Positions 8,869 through 19,346 are shown, counted from the stretch's first letter. The stretch is DNA of 64,000 nucleotides from Thermoleophilia bacterium (GCA_025964555.1 JAOPYQ010000009.1:124001-188000); one strand, 5' to 3'. Notes: generated from the sequence alone by a model not told the origin. A program made the numbers and translations.

Positions 8869-9974
8869 GCCACCCGATCTGCCCCACCCTGCGCTCGTGC
8901 AACGTCGATCGCCTCAGTGAGCTCGGGCGCGAGCAGCGGACGCGTGCGAGCTTCGATCGGATCGAGCTCGCCGATGCGAGTGTTTGCGCCGGCGGCGTCG
9001 AGGCGCTCGAAGCGACGAGCCGTCGGCAGCACCCGCCGTTCGAGCGTGCCGATCGTGCGGTTGTAGGCGTCGACGGCCGCATCCAGGCGCGAGCCGACGC
9101 CCTCGAAGTGCGACGCCATCGTCGCGATCCGTTCGTGCAGCTCGCGGCCGAGGCGGGCGATCTCGTCGGCGCCTTCGGCGAGGCGCTGTTCGCGCCAGCC
9201 CTGCGCGACCGAGTGCAGCAGCGTCAGCAACGTCGTGGGCGATGCGAGCATCACGCCGCGCCGGAACGCGTCCTCGACCAGGTCGGGGCGCCGCTGCAGC
9301 GCCGCGGCGAACAGGTGCTCGGCTGGCAGGAACAGCACGACCAGGTCAGGCAGCGCGCCGTCGACGTGGCGCGAGTACTGCTTCGACGCGAGCAGCCGCA
9401 CGTGCGTGCGCACCTGCTCGGCGTGGCGATCCAGGTGTGGCGCGGCAAGCTCGTCGTCCTCACAGGCGGCGGCGTCGAGGTACGCGTCCAGCGGGGTCTT
9501 GGCATCGATCACGACACGCCTGCCATTGGGCAGGTTCACGACCATGTCTGGGCGCAGGCGACGTTCGTCTTCGCCGAGCATCGCGAGCTGCGTGCTGAAG
9601 TCGCGACAGTGCTCTGAGAGGCCGGCGATCTCCACTACGCGGCGCAGCTGCAGCTCGCCCCATTGGCCGCGCCCGTTCGGCTGGCGCAGCGCGCGCGTGA
9701 GGTTCGTGGTCTCAGCACGCAGGCGCTCCCCTCCGTGGTGCAGCGCGCGAAGCTGCCCGACGAGCTCGCCGTTGGACCGCGCACGTTCGGTCTCGAGCGA
9801 TGCAATGCGCCGCTCCACTTGCCGCAGCAGTCCCGCGATCGACGCGCGCTCGGTGGCGGTCGTTGGCTCTGCTGCACTCGCGTGCGGCTCGGTGGATGGT
9901 CGGCGTCGCGTGCCGAGCCAGGTCGCGAGCACGAAGCTGACGACGGCGAGCACGATCGCTGCGGTGACGGACAT
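8865..9974 (-). CDS. rmuC: DNA recombination protein RmuC
   Basis: N-terminal TM, coiled coil, RPDMVVNLPNGRRVVIDAKTPLDAYLDA, LLASPTTLLTLLHSVAQGWREQ. Confidence 0.92.
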   Translation of the reverse strand: MSVTAAIVLAVVSFVLATWLGTRRRPSTEPHASAAEPTTATERASIAGLLRQVERRIASLETERARSNGELVGQLRALHHGGERLRAETTNLTRALRQPNGRGQWGELQLRRVVEIAGLSEHCRDFSTQLAMLGEDERRLRPDMVVNLPNGRRVVIDAKTPLDAYLDAAACEDDELAAPHLDRHAEQVRTHVRLLASKQYSRHVDGALPDLVVLFLPAEHLFAAALQRRPDLVEDAFRRGVMLASPTTLLTLLHSVAQGWREQRLAEGADEIARLGRELHERIATMASHFEGVGSRLDAAVDAYNRTIGTLERRVLPTARRFERLDAAGANTRIGELDPIEARTRPLLAPELTEAIDVARAQGGADRVA

Positions 9975-10041
9975 GGAGACCTCCAGAGGGCGGCGGGCGG
10001 GGTCTCTCTCACCGTGCCGCGCCACTCGGACGCAGCCGCCG

Positions 10042-10668
10042 TCAGCGGTCGGTGCGCTCCACGTGCCACGACTCGCCGCCAACCGGGAAGTGCAGGCCGT
10101 GGCGAGCCGCGATCTCGCGCGCGCCGTCCACGTCGGCCAGCGCGACGCCGTTCACGTACGCATCCGCCGCGCCGCCGTGCTCGTGGTTGGAGGTGCCGGG
10201 CTTCGCGGCGAGATTGCCCGTACCGTTCTGGTACGCGGCGTACAGACGCGCCTGCTCTTCGTAACTTCGCTGGCCGGAGATGATGTCGACCTTCGCGCCC
10301 AGCTCGCGACCAACCGCGTCCAAGCGCTGCAGCAGTTCCGGATCGAGGCCAGCGGTCTTGCCGGTGACGTTCGCTGGCGCAGCCGGGACTGCCCCACCCA
10401 TCCCGAGCTGACCCAGCATCGCGGCCTGCGCCGACAGTCCCCCGCCCTGCATCGCAGCGTAGGGATCGCCGCCGCCGAGCGCCGCCATCACCTCGGGCGT
10501 GAAGCCGCCTGCGGGAGCCGTGGGGTTGCCACCGGCCATCGCGAGCTGCTGCTGGAACGCCGCAGCGCTCCCAGAATCCGGCGTCGGCGTTGCGGCAGGG
10601 GCCGGCGCGCCGCTCGTGAGCGCGCGCAGCTCGGTGACGCGTGCAAGTGCCTGGTCGTAACCCATCAC
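10042..10668 (-). CDS. M15/VanY-like D,D-carboxypeptidase family protein
   Basis: ISGQRSYEEQARLYAAYQNGTGNLAAKPGTSNHEHGGAADAYV...GESWHVE. Confidence 0.85.
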   Translation of the reverse strand: MMGYDQALARVTELRALTSGAPAPAATPTPDSGSAAAFQQQLAMAGGNPTAPAGGFTPEVMAALGGGDPYAAMQGGGLSAQAAMLGQLGMGGAVPAAPANVTGKTAGLDPELLQRLDAVGRELGAKVDIISGQRSYEEQARLYAAYQNGTGNLAAKPGTSNHEHGGAADAYVNGVALADVDGAREIAARHGLHFPVGGESWHVERTDR

Positions 10669-10746
10669 GGATGGATTCGGCGGCTGCGCCTGCGACCTGA
10701 GCGCATCAGAGCAACGTGTACGACCTGCAGCGCGCCACTCGGCGAT

Positions 10747-11457
10747 TCAGGCGCGCGTGAGGTGCCACTCAAGGCGCTCATATGGCGCCGCCTCCATGGC
10801 GCGATGGAGCGCGCCTTCGTCGTCGAATCGCTCCGTGAAGCGCCGCGCGTATGCCGTGACGGTGAGCTCGTCGGGCGCGAAGGGCCACGGATCCACGATC
10901 GCAGCATCGCCGTCCACGCGGATGGTGATCGTATCGACGCCGAGCGAATCCACGGTCGCCTCCGTGCGGCCCAGGCACAGCGTTAGCGACAAGGCGTCGA
11001 ATCCGAACACCAGGTCCGCATCCGCCTCCGCGCGCTCGCGCGTCACGCCCGTTCCGGCCAGCCGCGCGATCAGCTCGTCCTGCGCCGCGTGTGTTCGCTC
11101 GAGGAACGCTGTCGGTCGTCGGTCGGGATCGCCGTATCGGGTGTGGATGTTGGTGGCGTGCAGCGACACGAGCAGCGCGGCATACGGACTCTGCGCCTCG
11201 AGACGCCGATCTACCCGTTCCCAGGTCGCGATGCGCTCGTCGAGCGGCGCCTCGAAGAATGCAGCCGCTCGTCGCGCTTCGGCATGGAGCGGCGGTCGCA
11301 GGTCCCATTCGCTCCATGCGATGTCGTGCTGTGCGGTGGCGAGGATGACGTCGTGCGGGAGCGGCGTCGACCAGGCATTCGCAAGCTGAGCTGCGACCGA
11401 CGCGTGGGCGGGCTGCCCGATCGCGATCCTGGTCTCGTCGTCGTCACGGATGAGCAT
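10747..11457 (-). CDS. DUF3891 family protein
   Basis: HASVAAQLANAW..ILATAQHDIAWSEWD...FLERTHAAQDELIARL. Confidence 0.75.
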   Translation of the reverse strand: MLIRDDDETRIAIGQPAHASVAAQLANAWSTPLPHDVILATAQHDIAWSEWDLRPPLHAEARRAAAFFEAPLDERIATWERVDRRLEAQSPYAALLVSLHATNIHTRYGDPDRRPTAFLERTHAAQDELIARLAGTGVTRERAEADADLVFGFDALSLTLCLGRTEATVDSLGVDTITIRVDGDAAIVDPWPFAPDELTVTAYARRFTERFDDEGALHRAMEAAPYERLEWHLTRA

Positions 11458-11478
11458 CGTCGCCTCCGGCTCGTGCGC

Positions 11479-12726
11479 TCAGGTGCGCCACGCCGGCAGC
11501 TCGATCACTGCTCGGAGCCCGTGCTCCCCGCTGGGGAGCGGTTCGAGCGCGATGCGCCCATCCATCGCATGGACGAGCTTGCGTGCGACATAGAGCCCCA
11601 GGCCGGTACCGCCGATGCCGCTGCGGTTGAGTGGATCGGCTCGGAAGAACTGCTCGAACGCGCGCTCTCGATCCTGCTCGTTGAGGCCGGGACCTTCGTC
11701 GACGATGTCGATGCGCACGCGTCCGGGATCGTCGCTCGTCGCGGTGAGCGTGACGGTGCCGTTGATGCCGCCGTACTTGCACGCGTTGTCGACGAGGTTG
11801 ACGAGCACCTGCTGGAGCCGTCGCGGATCCGCGGCGATCGCCGGAATATCACTCGCGACCTTGATGCGCAGGCGCGGCGCGGACGCCGGGCGGCGCTGCC
11901 AGTAATCGATCGAATCCAGCAGTGCCCGCTCGACCTCCACCGGCTGCGTATCGAGCAGCAGCGGCGCGTCGCCGTCGAGGTCGCTCGTGACGCGCAGGTC
12001 GTCGATCACCGCCTGCAGGCGCTCGGCCTCCGCGACGATGAGGCGCGTCAGCTCGCGCCGCGAGTCGTCCGTGAGCTCGAACTCGCCTGACATCGTGACG
12101 GCTGCGCCGTAGATCGACGCGAGCGGCGTGCGCAGCTCGTGGCTGGCGGTGACGATGAAGTCGTGGCGCATGCGGTTGAGGTCGGCGGTGAGCTGGGCGC
12201 GGCGCAGGGCCTGGGCGCACAGGCCGGCGAGGGCGCGCAGCGCGGCCTGCTGGTCGGTATCGAACACCTGTGCGGTCGCGAACGTGAGGTTGATCGCGCC
12301 CAAGCGACGCCCGTCGACCTCAAGCGGAAGCGACGCGATCGCCTCTCGGCCAGCGCGAGACCGGTCGAGTGTCGGGTATCGCTCGTACAGCTCGGTCGCG
12401 TTGCCGACGAACACGGGCAGGCCAAAGCGCCAGGCTTCAATGACCGGCAGGTCCGCCTCGCCGTCGAGGCTGCACAGCGGTGGAGATTGTTCGAGGTCCA
12501 CACGCACGTGCGAGTGCATCGCGAGCGCCGTCTCGTCCTCGGTGGCCACAGCGACGAATCCAGCGCTCGCGCCGAGCGCCTCGACGCCGGTGGTGGCAAC
12601 GACGTGCGCGATCTCGTTCAGGTCGAGCGCGTTCGCGAGCTGCTCTGCCAGTGCCAACAGCGCACGCAGCGGCGCGGCGTCGACAGGCGACACCTCAGCT
12701 GCGTCGATCTTGGGCGCGTCCGGCAT
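11479..12726 (-). CDS. GAF-domain sensor histidine kinase
   Basis: GAF region then DFIVTASHELRTPLASI (HisKA), NLVDNACKYG, DEGPGLNEQDRERAFEQFF, GTGLGLYVARKL. Confidence 0.9.
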   Translation of the reverse strand: MPDAPKIDAAEVSPVDAAPLRALLALAEQLANALDLNEIAHVVATTGVEALGASAGFVAVATEDETALAMHSHVRVDLEQSPPLCSLDGEADLPVIEAWRFGLPVFVGNATELYERYPTLDRSRAGREAIASLPLEVDGRRLGAINLTFATAQVFDTDQQAALRALAGLCAQALRRAQLTADLNRMRHDFIVTASHELRTPLASIYGAAVTMSGEFELTDDSRRELTRLIVAEAERLQAVIDDLRVTSDLDGDAPLLLDTQPVEVERALLDSIDYWQRRPASAPRLRIKVASDIPAIAADPRRLQQVLVNLVDNACKYGGINGTVTLTATSDDPGRVRIDIVDEGPGLNEQDRERAFEQFFRADPLNRSGIGGTGLGLYVARKLVHAMDGRIALEPLPSGEHGLRAVIELPAWRT

Positions 12727-12839
12727 GTGCTTATCGTATCGGCCCGTCTCACGCTCGTGCGTGAGTGCGGTTCAGGCAAAACCCGCCGCAATCGACCGAT
12801 GCATGGGTCCCGTCGTGCCGCGCGGACTGATGGTTCGCC

Positions 12840-13697
12840 TCACCTCGACTGAGGAAGGCGTCCGGTGCGCGGCGACGGGGCGGAGGGTGGCGGCACGACG
12901 GGCCCGATGTCGCCGTCCGGGGCGTGGTCCAGGTCCATGATGACGGGTGCGTGGTCGCTGGGGCCCTTGCCCTTGCGAGCCTTCCGGTCGACCCATGCCG
13001 CCTCGACGCGGTCGGCGACGGGATCGCTGGCCAGGATGAGGTCGATGCGCATGCCGAGGTCCTTGTGGAACATCCCGGCCCGATAGTCCCAGAAGGTGAA
13101 CACCCGCTCGTTCGGCCAGCGCTCGCGCACGACATCGCGAAGGCCGAGCGCCTGCAGGTCGGCCAGGGCTGCTCGTTCGGGTCCGGTGACGTGCGTGTGC
13201 CCGACGAAGGACGCGGGGTCGAAGACATCGTCGTCGGTCGGCGCCACGTTGATGTCGCCGCACACGACCGTGTCCGGCGGTCGGTTCGCCAAACTCTCGC
13301 GCAGCGCCTCCAGCCACTCGAGCTTGTAGCGGTAGTGGTCGGAGTCGGGCTCGCGCCCGTTCGGCACATACACCGAGGTAACGCGCACGCCGCCGCAGGT
13401 CGCGGTCACGGCGCGCGCCTCCACGTGGGGAAATCCCGGGCAGCCCGGAAGGCCACGCTCGACGTCGACGAGCCCGACCCGGGACAGGATCGCCACACCG
13501 TTCCACGCGGCCTCGCCGTTCGCGGCCAGCTCGTAGTCACGTGCTGCGAGCTCGTCGCCGAGCAGCTCCACGAGACGGTCGTCGGCGAGCTTGGTTTCCT
13601 GCAGGCACACGACGTCGGGCTGCCGTTCGTCGAGCCATTCGAGCAGACGTGGGGCGCGCTGCTTGATCGAGTTCACGTTCCAGGTGGCGAAGCGCAC
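12840..13697 (-). CDS. xth: exodeoxyribonuclease III family
   Basis: VRFATWNVNSIKQRAPRLLEWL, CLQETKL, NGVAILSR, VCGDINVAPTD, FTFWDYRAGMFHKDLGMRIDLIL, SDHAPV; GTG start. Confidence 0.92.
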   Translation of the reverse strand: MRFATWNVNSIKQRAPRLLEWLDERQPDVVCLQETKLADDRLVELLGDELAARDYELAANGEAAWNGVAILSRVGLVDVERGLPGCPGFPHVEARAVTATCGGVRVTSVYVPNGREPDSDHYRYKLEWLEALRESLANRPPDTVVCGDINVAPTDDDVFDPASFVGHTHVTGPERAALADLQALGLRDVVRERWPNERVFTFWDYRAGMFHKDLGMRIDLILASDPVADRVEAAWVDRKARKGKGPSDHAPVIMDLDHAPDGDIGPVVPPPSAPSPRTGRLPQSR

Positions 13698-13907
13698 TGC
13701 GAGAGGGTACAACGAGCGGTCGGCGCCGGCCAAGTCGCCTGCCACGAGAATCCTCCGTTAGACCCTCTCCATTTGCGCTCAAGGTTCCATAGCAGCCTTG
13801 ACGATCCCCCGTGCACCGGTGACGCCGATGGGATCGGGAGCCAAGGAACGCGGTCGCCCGGCGCGCAGGGGGCGAGGCATCGGCCGTCGAAGCGACGGTC
13901 GCGCGCG

Positions 13908-14090
13908 CTAGTCCTCGTCGGATGGATCGTCGGCCGCTGGCGCGGAGTACCCGATTCCCTGCTCGAGTTCTGCGTCGTCGTCCATGGCGGGGCCGGCGGG
14001 ATCGCTGGGCGGCATCGAATAGCCGTCGCCCTGCTCGATCTCGTCCTCGTCGCCGTCCTTCTTCTCGCGCGGGTCGGTCACAGGTGGCAT
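13908..14090 (-). CDS. small acidic protein with internal repeat
   Basis: 60 aa; two copies of a (D/E)xE(I/L)EQGxGYSxPxxDP-like motif. Confidence 0.55.
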   Translation of the reverse strand: MPPVTDPREKKDGDEDEIEQGDGYSMPPSDPAGPAMDDDAELEQGIGYSAPAADDPSDED

Positions 14091-14176
14091 TCCTTCGTTG
14101 CGGGCCGGCTGGTTACGGTCCCCAGTTGAGGTCCGAGAAAACGTGACCTCCTTGGGCGAGCGGGTAGCAGGCGCCT

Positions 14177-14482
14177 ATGCGTACCGTCCCGATCGCCCGA
14201 GCAGCTCTCGTCCTCGCCCTGTTGGCCCTCGTGGTCAACGCCATCGTGCTCTTCCTGGCGTTCACCACCGAGGGCGGCGCGCCGCCGCCCTCCAACGACC
14301 TGTTCCGATGGCTGCAACCGTTCGCCCGCCCCGCGGCCGAGGTCGCCATCGTGCTTGGGTTCCTGTCGCTGCTGACAGAACGCGTCGGCGACGCCTACGC
14401 CAAGAACGCTCGCACCGCGGTGCTCTTGGCGCTGGTCGCCCTCGTTATGCTCCCGCTGGCGAACGCCCTGCTGTCGGCCTGA
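14177..14482 (+). CDS. small membrane protein
   Basis: 101 aa, three hydrophobic segments. Confidence 0.6.
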   Translation: MRTVPIARAALVLALLALVVNAIVLFLAFTTEGGAPPPSNDLFRWLQPFARPAAEVAIVLGFLSLLTERVGDAYAKNARTAVLLALVALVMLPLANALLSA

Positions 14483-14491
14483 CCGCGCTCG

Positions 14492-15151
14492 GTGACTGGC
14501 GAGGATCCACAGCTCGGGCGCAGCGAGGTGCGCAACGTCGTCCAGGACCTGCTCGAGCGGCACGGCACCACGTATGCCGAGGAGTGCGGCATCGAGCTGC
14601 GCGACGAGCCCGCGCCGCTGTTCCAGCTGCTGGTCATGACCGTGCTGATGAGCAAGCGCATCGGCGCGGCGCAGGCGGTGAAGGCCACTCGCGCGCTGCT
14701 CGATGCCGGATGGACCACGCCCGAGCGGCTCGCCGCCTCCAGCGCGAGCCGGCGCGTGTCGGTGCTCAACCGCAGCGGATATGCACGCTACGACATCAGC
14801 GCGTCGCGCACGTTGGGCGAGGTCGTCGAGCAGGTCCAGTCCGCATACGGCGGCGACCTGCGACTCCTTCGAGAGGGCGCAGAAGGCGACGTCGTTGAAC
14901 TCCAGCGACGGCTGCAGCAGTTCACCGGGATCGGCCCTGTCGGAGCGGACATCTTCCTGCGCGAGGTGCAGGTTGTGTGGCTCGACGTCCGGCCGTTCGT
15001 CGACCGCCGAGCTCACGCCTCCGCCCAAAACCTCGGCCTGCCGACGGAACCGAGGAAGCTCGCTGAGCTCGTTCCTACCGACGACCTCCCACGGCTCGTC
15101 GCGGCTCTCGTGCGGGTGTCGTTCGCGTCCCGGCACCGAGGCCGCAGCTAG
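14492..15151 (+). CDS. HhH-GPD / endonuclease III-like protein
   Basis: GTG start; LFQLLVMTVLMSKRIGAAQAVKATRALLDAGWTTPERLAAS...LQQFTGIGPVGADIFLREVQ. Confidence 0.8.
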   Translation: MTGEDPQLGRSEVRNVVQDLLERHGTTYAEECGIELRDEPAPLFQLLVMTVLMSKRIGAAQAVKATRALLDAGWTTPERLAASSASRRVSVLNRSGYARYDISASRTLGEVVEQVQSAYGGDLRLLREGAEGDVVELQRRLQQFTGIGPVGADIFLREVQVVWLDVRPFVDRRAHASAQNLGLPTEPRKLAELVPTDDLPRLVAALVRVSFASRHRGRS

Positions 15152-15167
15152 CTGGTCCAGGTCCCGC

Positions 15168-16022
15168 TCAGAGCGGTCGTGGAACGTGACTCACGTGCAT
15201 CAGCAGGACGAGGGCGACGACCAGGCCGAGCCAGCTCACCGCGAGCCAGCCGCGGAAGGCCGGACTGACCGTGCGGTAGTAGGCGCCGTCGTCGTCGTTG
15301 CGGCGTCGCCAGCGACCCCAGCTGTCCATTGCGCCCAGCAACACGATGATCGCGAGCACCGGGTTCGGTCGCGCGAGAAACAACAGCCCGAGCAGCACGA
15401 TGCCGATGAGCCAGAGCTTGGGGCTGAGCGCCGCGGCGATGCGCCCGCCGTCGAGCGGCGACACCGGCAGCAGGTTGAACAGGTTGAGGAAGTAGGCCGT
15501 GAAGGCCAGCGCGAGTAGCAGCGGTGAGTCCAGGGCGATGGCCGCGCCGTGAACGGCGAGGGCGCCGAGCGAGCCGAGGATAGGGCCCGCAATGCCGACC
15601 CGCGCTTCCATGGCTGCGTCGCGCGGCATGTCGCGCATGGCGATTGCGGCGCCCATGAAGGGGATGAACACGGGCGCGCCTGCGCGGAGCCCCTCGCGCT
15701 TGAGCTGCAGGGCGTGGCCGAGTTCATGCACGAGCAGCAGCAACACGAACCCAGCGGCGAACGGCAGTCCGAAGAACAGCGAGTACGCGGCGACCGAAAC
15801 GAGCATCGACGCGGCGGTGCCAAAGAACTTGACGCCCTTGACCGCGATGAACGCGATCTTGCCGAATTTGAGTAGCAGGAACCCGATGAAGGTGATCGGG
15901 CCCAGAACCGCCCGCAGGACAGCCAAGGGCCCTGTCCGCTCCACCGCATGCGGCGCCACGGTCTCATACGCCGGTCGCTCGGAGAGCGGCGTTTCCGCGC
16001 CTGGTTCGTCGATGGGTGCCAT
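15168..16022 (-). CDS. site-2 protease family (M50) protein
   Basis: LLVHELGHALQLKREGL (HExxH) and NLLPVSPLDGGRI. Confidence 0.9.
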   Translation of the reverse strand: MAPIDEPGAETPLSERPAYETVAPHAVERTGPLAVLRAVLGPITFIGFLLLKFGKIAFIAVKGVKFFGTAASMLVSVAAYSLFFGLPFAAGFVLLLLVHELGHALQLKREGLRAGAPVFIPFMGAAIAMRDMPRDAAMEARVGIAGPILGSLGALAVHGAAIALDSPLLLALAFTAYFLNLFNLLPVSPLDGGRIAAALSPKLWLIGIVLLGLLFLARPNPVLAIIVLLGAMDSWGRWRRRNDDDGAYYRTVSPAFRGWLAVSWLGLVVALVLLMHVSHVPRPL

Positions 16023-16067
16023 CTACTTCACGTTAGCAGGGAGAGAGACGACCCAAGTCCGCGTCGA

Positions 16068-19000
16068 TCAGCCAGCCGCGACGAGGCGAACACGCTCGAA
16101 AAGCGCCTCGGGCAACGAATGGCGGAGACGCCACGTTAGCGCGACAGGTCGGTCGCCCTCGAGCTGTCCGGCGAGGTCAACATGACCGAAGAATCGGAAC
16201 CGCGACGAGATCGAGCCTTGCGGACTCTCACGCACGAAGAGCAACCGGTGCAGCGAACCATCGTCGCCACTTCCAATGCACCGACGCATCGCTGGACTGT
16301 CGCGACGCCAGCTGTTCGGTGACTCCCAGTGGAACAGGTCGCGCGAAATCGCATGGTCGCGATATTGCACGCTCGGTGCATAGCGCTGATTGTCTTTGTG
16401 CAGCGTCACGAACATGAGCTGCGTACGAAGGTCGTGCGAGTAGTACACGCCCTCCCTGTGCTCCTTCATCTTCGCGACTTCGCTGATTCCGAGCGCAGCG
16501 AACACCTCGGGCCGCGCGTACCTTGCGTGCACCTGGAGCGGGACGTCAGGCAAATCCAGCAGGGGTCGTGGTTCCGCATCGAGCTCTCGCCCGCGGATCT
16601 CGAGCAGCTCGGCGATCTCGCGGCGAGGCGCTTCATGGCGCCACAGCTCACTGAACCCCTCCGCCAGCGACGAAGGTTGTCGCAGAAGTAGGTGCATCAA
16701 CTGCACCGCACTTCGCTGCTGGGTGGTCGTCATCTCGCGCGGGTCTGGAGCGAATGGTCCACGGAGCCATGTCCCCCATGTGTTCACGCGGTATGGATCC
16801 ATGACGTGCTGTAGGTGACCGATCCGCTTGAGGAGATCTGTTTCCTCGGCCACCTCAGCAGGATCTGGAGAAGTTTTAGGCGCCTCAGCGATCCCACTTT
16901 CCCGCTGCAGCTTGGTCCATGACATGCCGCTCGGTCTATATAGCTGCGACGTGGTGCGCTCTGTTCGCTCGAGGAACTCCGCCATAGTCGCGTTACCAAT
17001 CGACGCCAGGTCCTTGCGCATCGCGACAGCGCCAGGGCGTGTCGCGAGTTGCTTCAACTGAGCGAGAACGCGATCGCGCGCGACGTGGTCTAGCGTGATC
17101 GAGCTGCCCGCGGGAAGGAACGGGAATCCTTGCTCCGCCTGTTCGCGCACAGAGCCACGACTGGTGTCGACGAGGGCACGGTAGCGCTGATCGACCCGGT
17201 ACTTCGCATGGTGCTGACCGATGAGATCGAGCACCGTGCAGCAGCGCTTGCCAGGCGCCAGACGCAGGCCCCGGCCCAGTTGCTGCGCGAACAGGACCGA
17301 GCTTTGCGTCGGCCGTAGCAGCAGCAGCGTGTCCACGTCAGGCACATCGACCCCCTCTCCGAGCACGTCGACGCTGAAGACCACCTGCAACTTGCCGGCC
17401 GTCAGCTGAGCGAGAACCACTTCCCGCGCGTGCTGCGGGTCGTCCCCGGTGAGGTATGCCGCATTGAAGCCGTGGCGCTCAAACTGCTCGGCCATGAACT
17501 GAGCGTGCTGTTTGGTCACGCAGAAGCCGAGAGCGCGCATCTCGGCCGGCTTTTCGATCCACTGATGGATGGCCTGAACCACGGCCTTCACACGGCCATG
17601 GTGAGACGTGTACAGCTCGCTGAGCTCGCCGACCGCGTAGTCGCCGCCGCGCCAGCTCAGCTGGCGGAGATCGGTGCCGTCATCGACCCCGATGTATTGG
17701 AAGGGAGCGAGCAGCTGATCGTCGACCGCCTCCCACAGCCGCAGCTCCGTGGTGTACTCGCCCCCAAACAAATCTGCGACATTGACGCCGTCCACTCGCT
17801 CAGGCGTGGCCGTAAGGCCGACGATCTCCTGAGGTCTGAGGTGCTCGATTAGGCGCCGCCAGCTATCGGCCGTTCCGTGGTGCGCCTCGTCGATGTAGAC
17901 CACGTCGTAGGCGTCCCGCTCAATCGCCTCGAGACGTGAAGGGCTCGAGATGGTCTGGATCATCGCGAACACGTGACGCCCGACACGCGCGGCGCCCTCA
18001 GATCCGCCGAGGATCTCGCCGAAAGCCGGATCTTGGAGTACCTGCCGGAACGTCGATCGAGCCTGGACCAAGATCTGCTCGCGGTGCGCGACGAAGAGCA
18101 GCTTCGGTCGCGGCTCGCCTTCTGAGCAAAGGCGGGCGTAGTCAAGCGCTGCCATCACGGTCTTGCCGGTGCCGGTCGCCGCGACGACCAGGTGACGGTG
18201 CTCATCGAAAGTTCGGCGTCGCAGTTCAAGCTGATCGAGCACGTGCTGTTGATGTGGGCGTGGGCGGAGGGCGAGCTCAGCATATGCATCCGCCAACTGG
18301 CGATTTAGTTGCTCGATCTCGCGTTGCGACCGAGCGGAATGCCGCTGTTGGTCCGACCCTTTCGCTCGAGCGAGCTCATCGTCGAGGCGCTTGCGGTCGA
18401 CCAATGAATACGGCTCGTACGAGGCATCGTTCCAGTACGAGTCGAAGGTCCCTTGCATTCGTATGAACACGGCTGGCGCATCTGCACGTGCGAGACGAAC
18501 GTTCCACTCAATGCCGTCATGGAGGGCTGCCTGCGAGAGATTAGACGAGCCGATGTAAGCGGTGTCGAGTCCACCGGGCCGGTGAAACAGCCAGCTCTTC
18601 GCGTGCAGCTTGGTAGCGTTGCCGTCGTAGCGAACGCAAACAGAGGCGCCGATCTTAACGAGCTCGTCTAGAGCCTTGCCACTGGTGGCACCCAGGTACG
18701 TCGAGGTGACCACGCGAATCGATCCACCGCGTTCGACCAGTGCGCGAAGCTCGTCTAGGAGCTGACTGACCCCGGTCCAGCCAACGAAGGCGCAGATGAG
18801 ATCAACATTATCGGCGCACCGGATCTCTTGGAGCAGGAGCTGACCAAGCGTCGGCTGACCGTCGCCATTCACGAGTAGCTCGGTCGTGGCGAGCGGTATC
18901 GACGGCGCCGGGGGCAGTTTCGGTGTCTCGGCGCCGACCTGGGCCGGGACGATCCCGGTGAGAAGTCCTACAGGTGTGACCAGCTGGTCGCCTGCGAAGT

Positions 19001-19241
19001 CATCACCGAGCGTGAGCACAGCGCGATTCGCGACCTGCGCCATTGCGTCGATATCTGAGGCCTTCGCAGGGGCACGCAACCGTCGAGCCGCTTGAAGTAG
19101 ATGCCGCCCGATGCGTTCCACGGCCTCTGCCTCGGAAAGGCGTGAGGTGACCACCCTCTCGTCAGATAGCTGGGAAACCAGCGACCGAAGCTCCTCCGTC
19201 ATAAGCTCGTCACGGAGTCCTGGCGCCAGTGGTTCGGTCAT
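16068..19241 (-). CDS. PLD-nuclease-like + SF2 (DEAD/DEAH) helicase + DUF3427-like C-terminus
   Basis: N-term TKLHAKSWLFHR..AYIGSSNLSQAAL (HKD/PLD); VVAATGTGKTVMA, IDEAHHGTA, LTATPER, QQLGRGLRL; C-term HEAPRREIAELL...GVYYSHDLRTQLMFVTLHKDN..YRDHAISRDLFHWESPN. Confidence 0.9.
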   Translation of the reverse strand: MTEPLAPGLRDELMTEELRSLVSQLSDERVVTSRLSEAEAVERIGRHLLQAARRLRAPAKASDIDAMAQVANRAVLTLGDDFAGDQLVTPVGLLTGIVPAQVGAETPKLPPAPSIPLATTELLVNGDGQPTLGQLLLQEIRCADNVDLICAFVGWTGVSQLLDELRALVERGGSIRVVTSTYLGATSGKALDELVKIGASVCVRYDGNATKLHAKSWLFHRPGGLDTAYIGSSNLSQAALHDGIEWNVRLARADAPAVFIRMQGTFDSYWNDASYEPYSLVDRKRLDDELARAKGSDQQRHSARSQREIEQLNRQLADAYAELALRPRPHQQHVLDQLELRRRTFDEHRHLVVAATGTGKTVMAALDYARLCSEGEPRPKLLFVAHREQILVQARSTFRQVLQDPAFGEILGGSEGAARVGRHVFAMIQTISSPSRLEAIERDAYDVVYIDEAHHGTADSWRRLIEHLRPQEIVGLTATPERVDGVNVADLFGGEYTTELRLWEAVDDQLLAPFQYIGVDDGTDLRQLSWRGGDYAVGELSELYTSHHGRVKAVVQAIHQWIEKPAEMRALGFCVTKQHAQFMAEQFERHGFNAAYLTGDDPQHAREVVLAQLTAGKLQVVFSVDVLGEGVDVPDVDTLLLLRPTQSSVLFAQQLGRGLRLAPGKRCCTVLDLIGQHHAKYRVDQRYRALVDTSRGSVREQAEQGFPFLPAGSSITLDHVARDRVLAQLKQLATRPGAVAMRKDLASIGNATMAEFLERTERTTSQLYRPSGMSWTKLQRESGIAEAPKTSPDPAEVAEETDLLKRIGHLQHVMDPYRVNTWGTWLRGPFAPDPREMTTTQQRSAVQLMHLLLRQPSSLAEGFSELWRHEAPRREIAELLEIRGRELDAEPRPLLDLPDVPLQVHARYARPEVFAALGISEVAKMKEHREGVYYSHDLRTQLMFVTLHKDNQRYAPSVQYRDHAISRDLFHWESPNSWRRDSPAMRRCIGSGDDGSLHRLLFVRESPQGSISSRFRFFGHVDLAGQLEGDRPVALTWRLRHSLPEALFERVRLVAAG

Positions 19242-19346
19242 GCGTCCAACCTCCCAGGAAGGCAGCGCGCGTGCAACAGAGGCGCCTCAGCCGGCCTCCT
19301 TTGCTCGTAATGAAGTGTCAACGAAAAGCCGACGTCAGCAGAGGGA

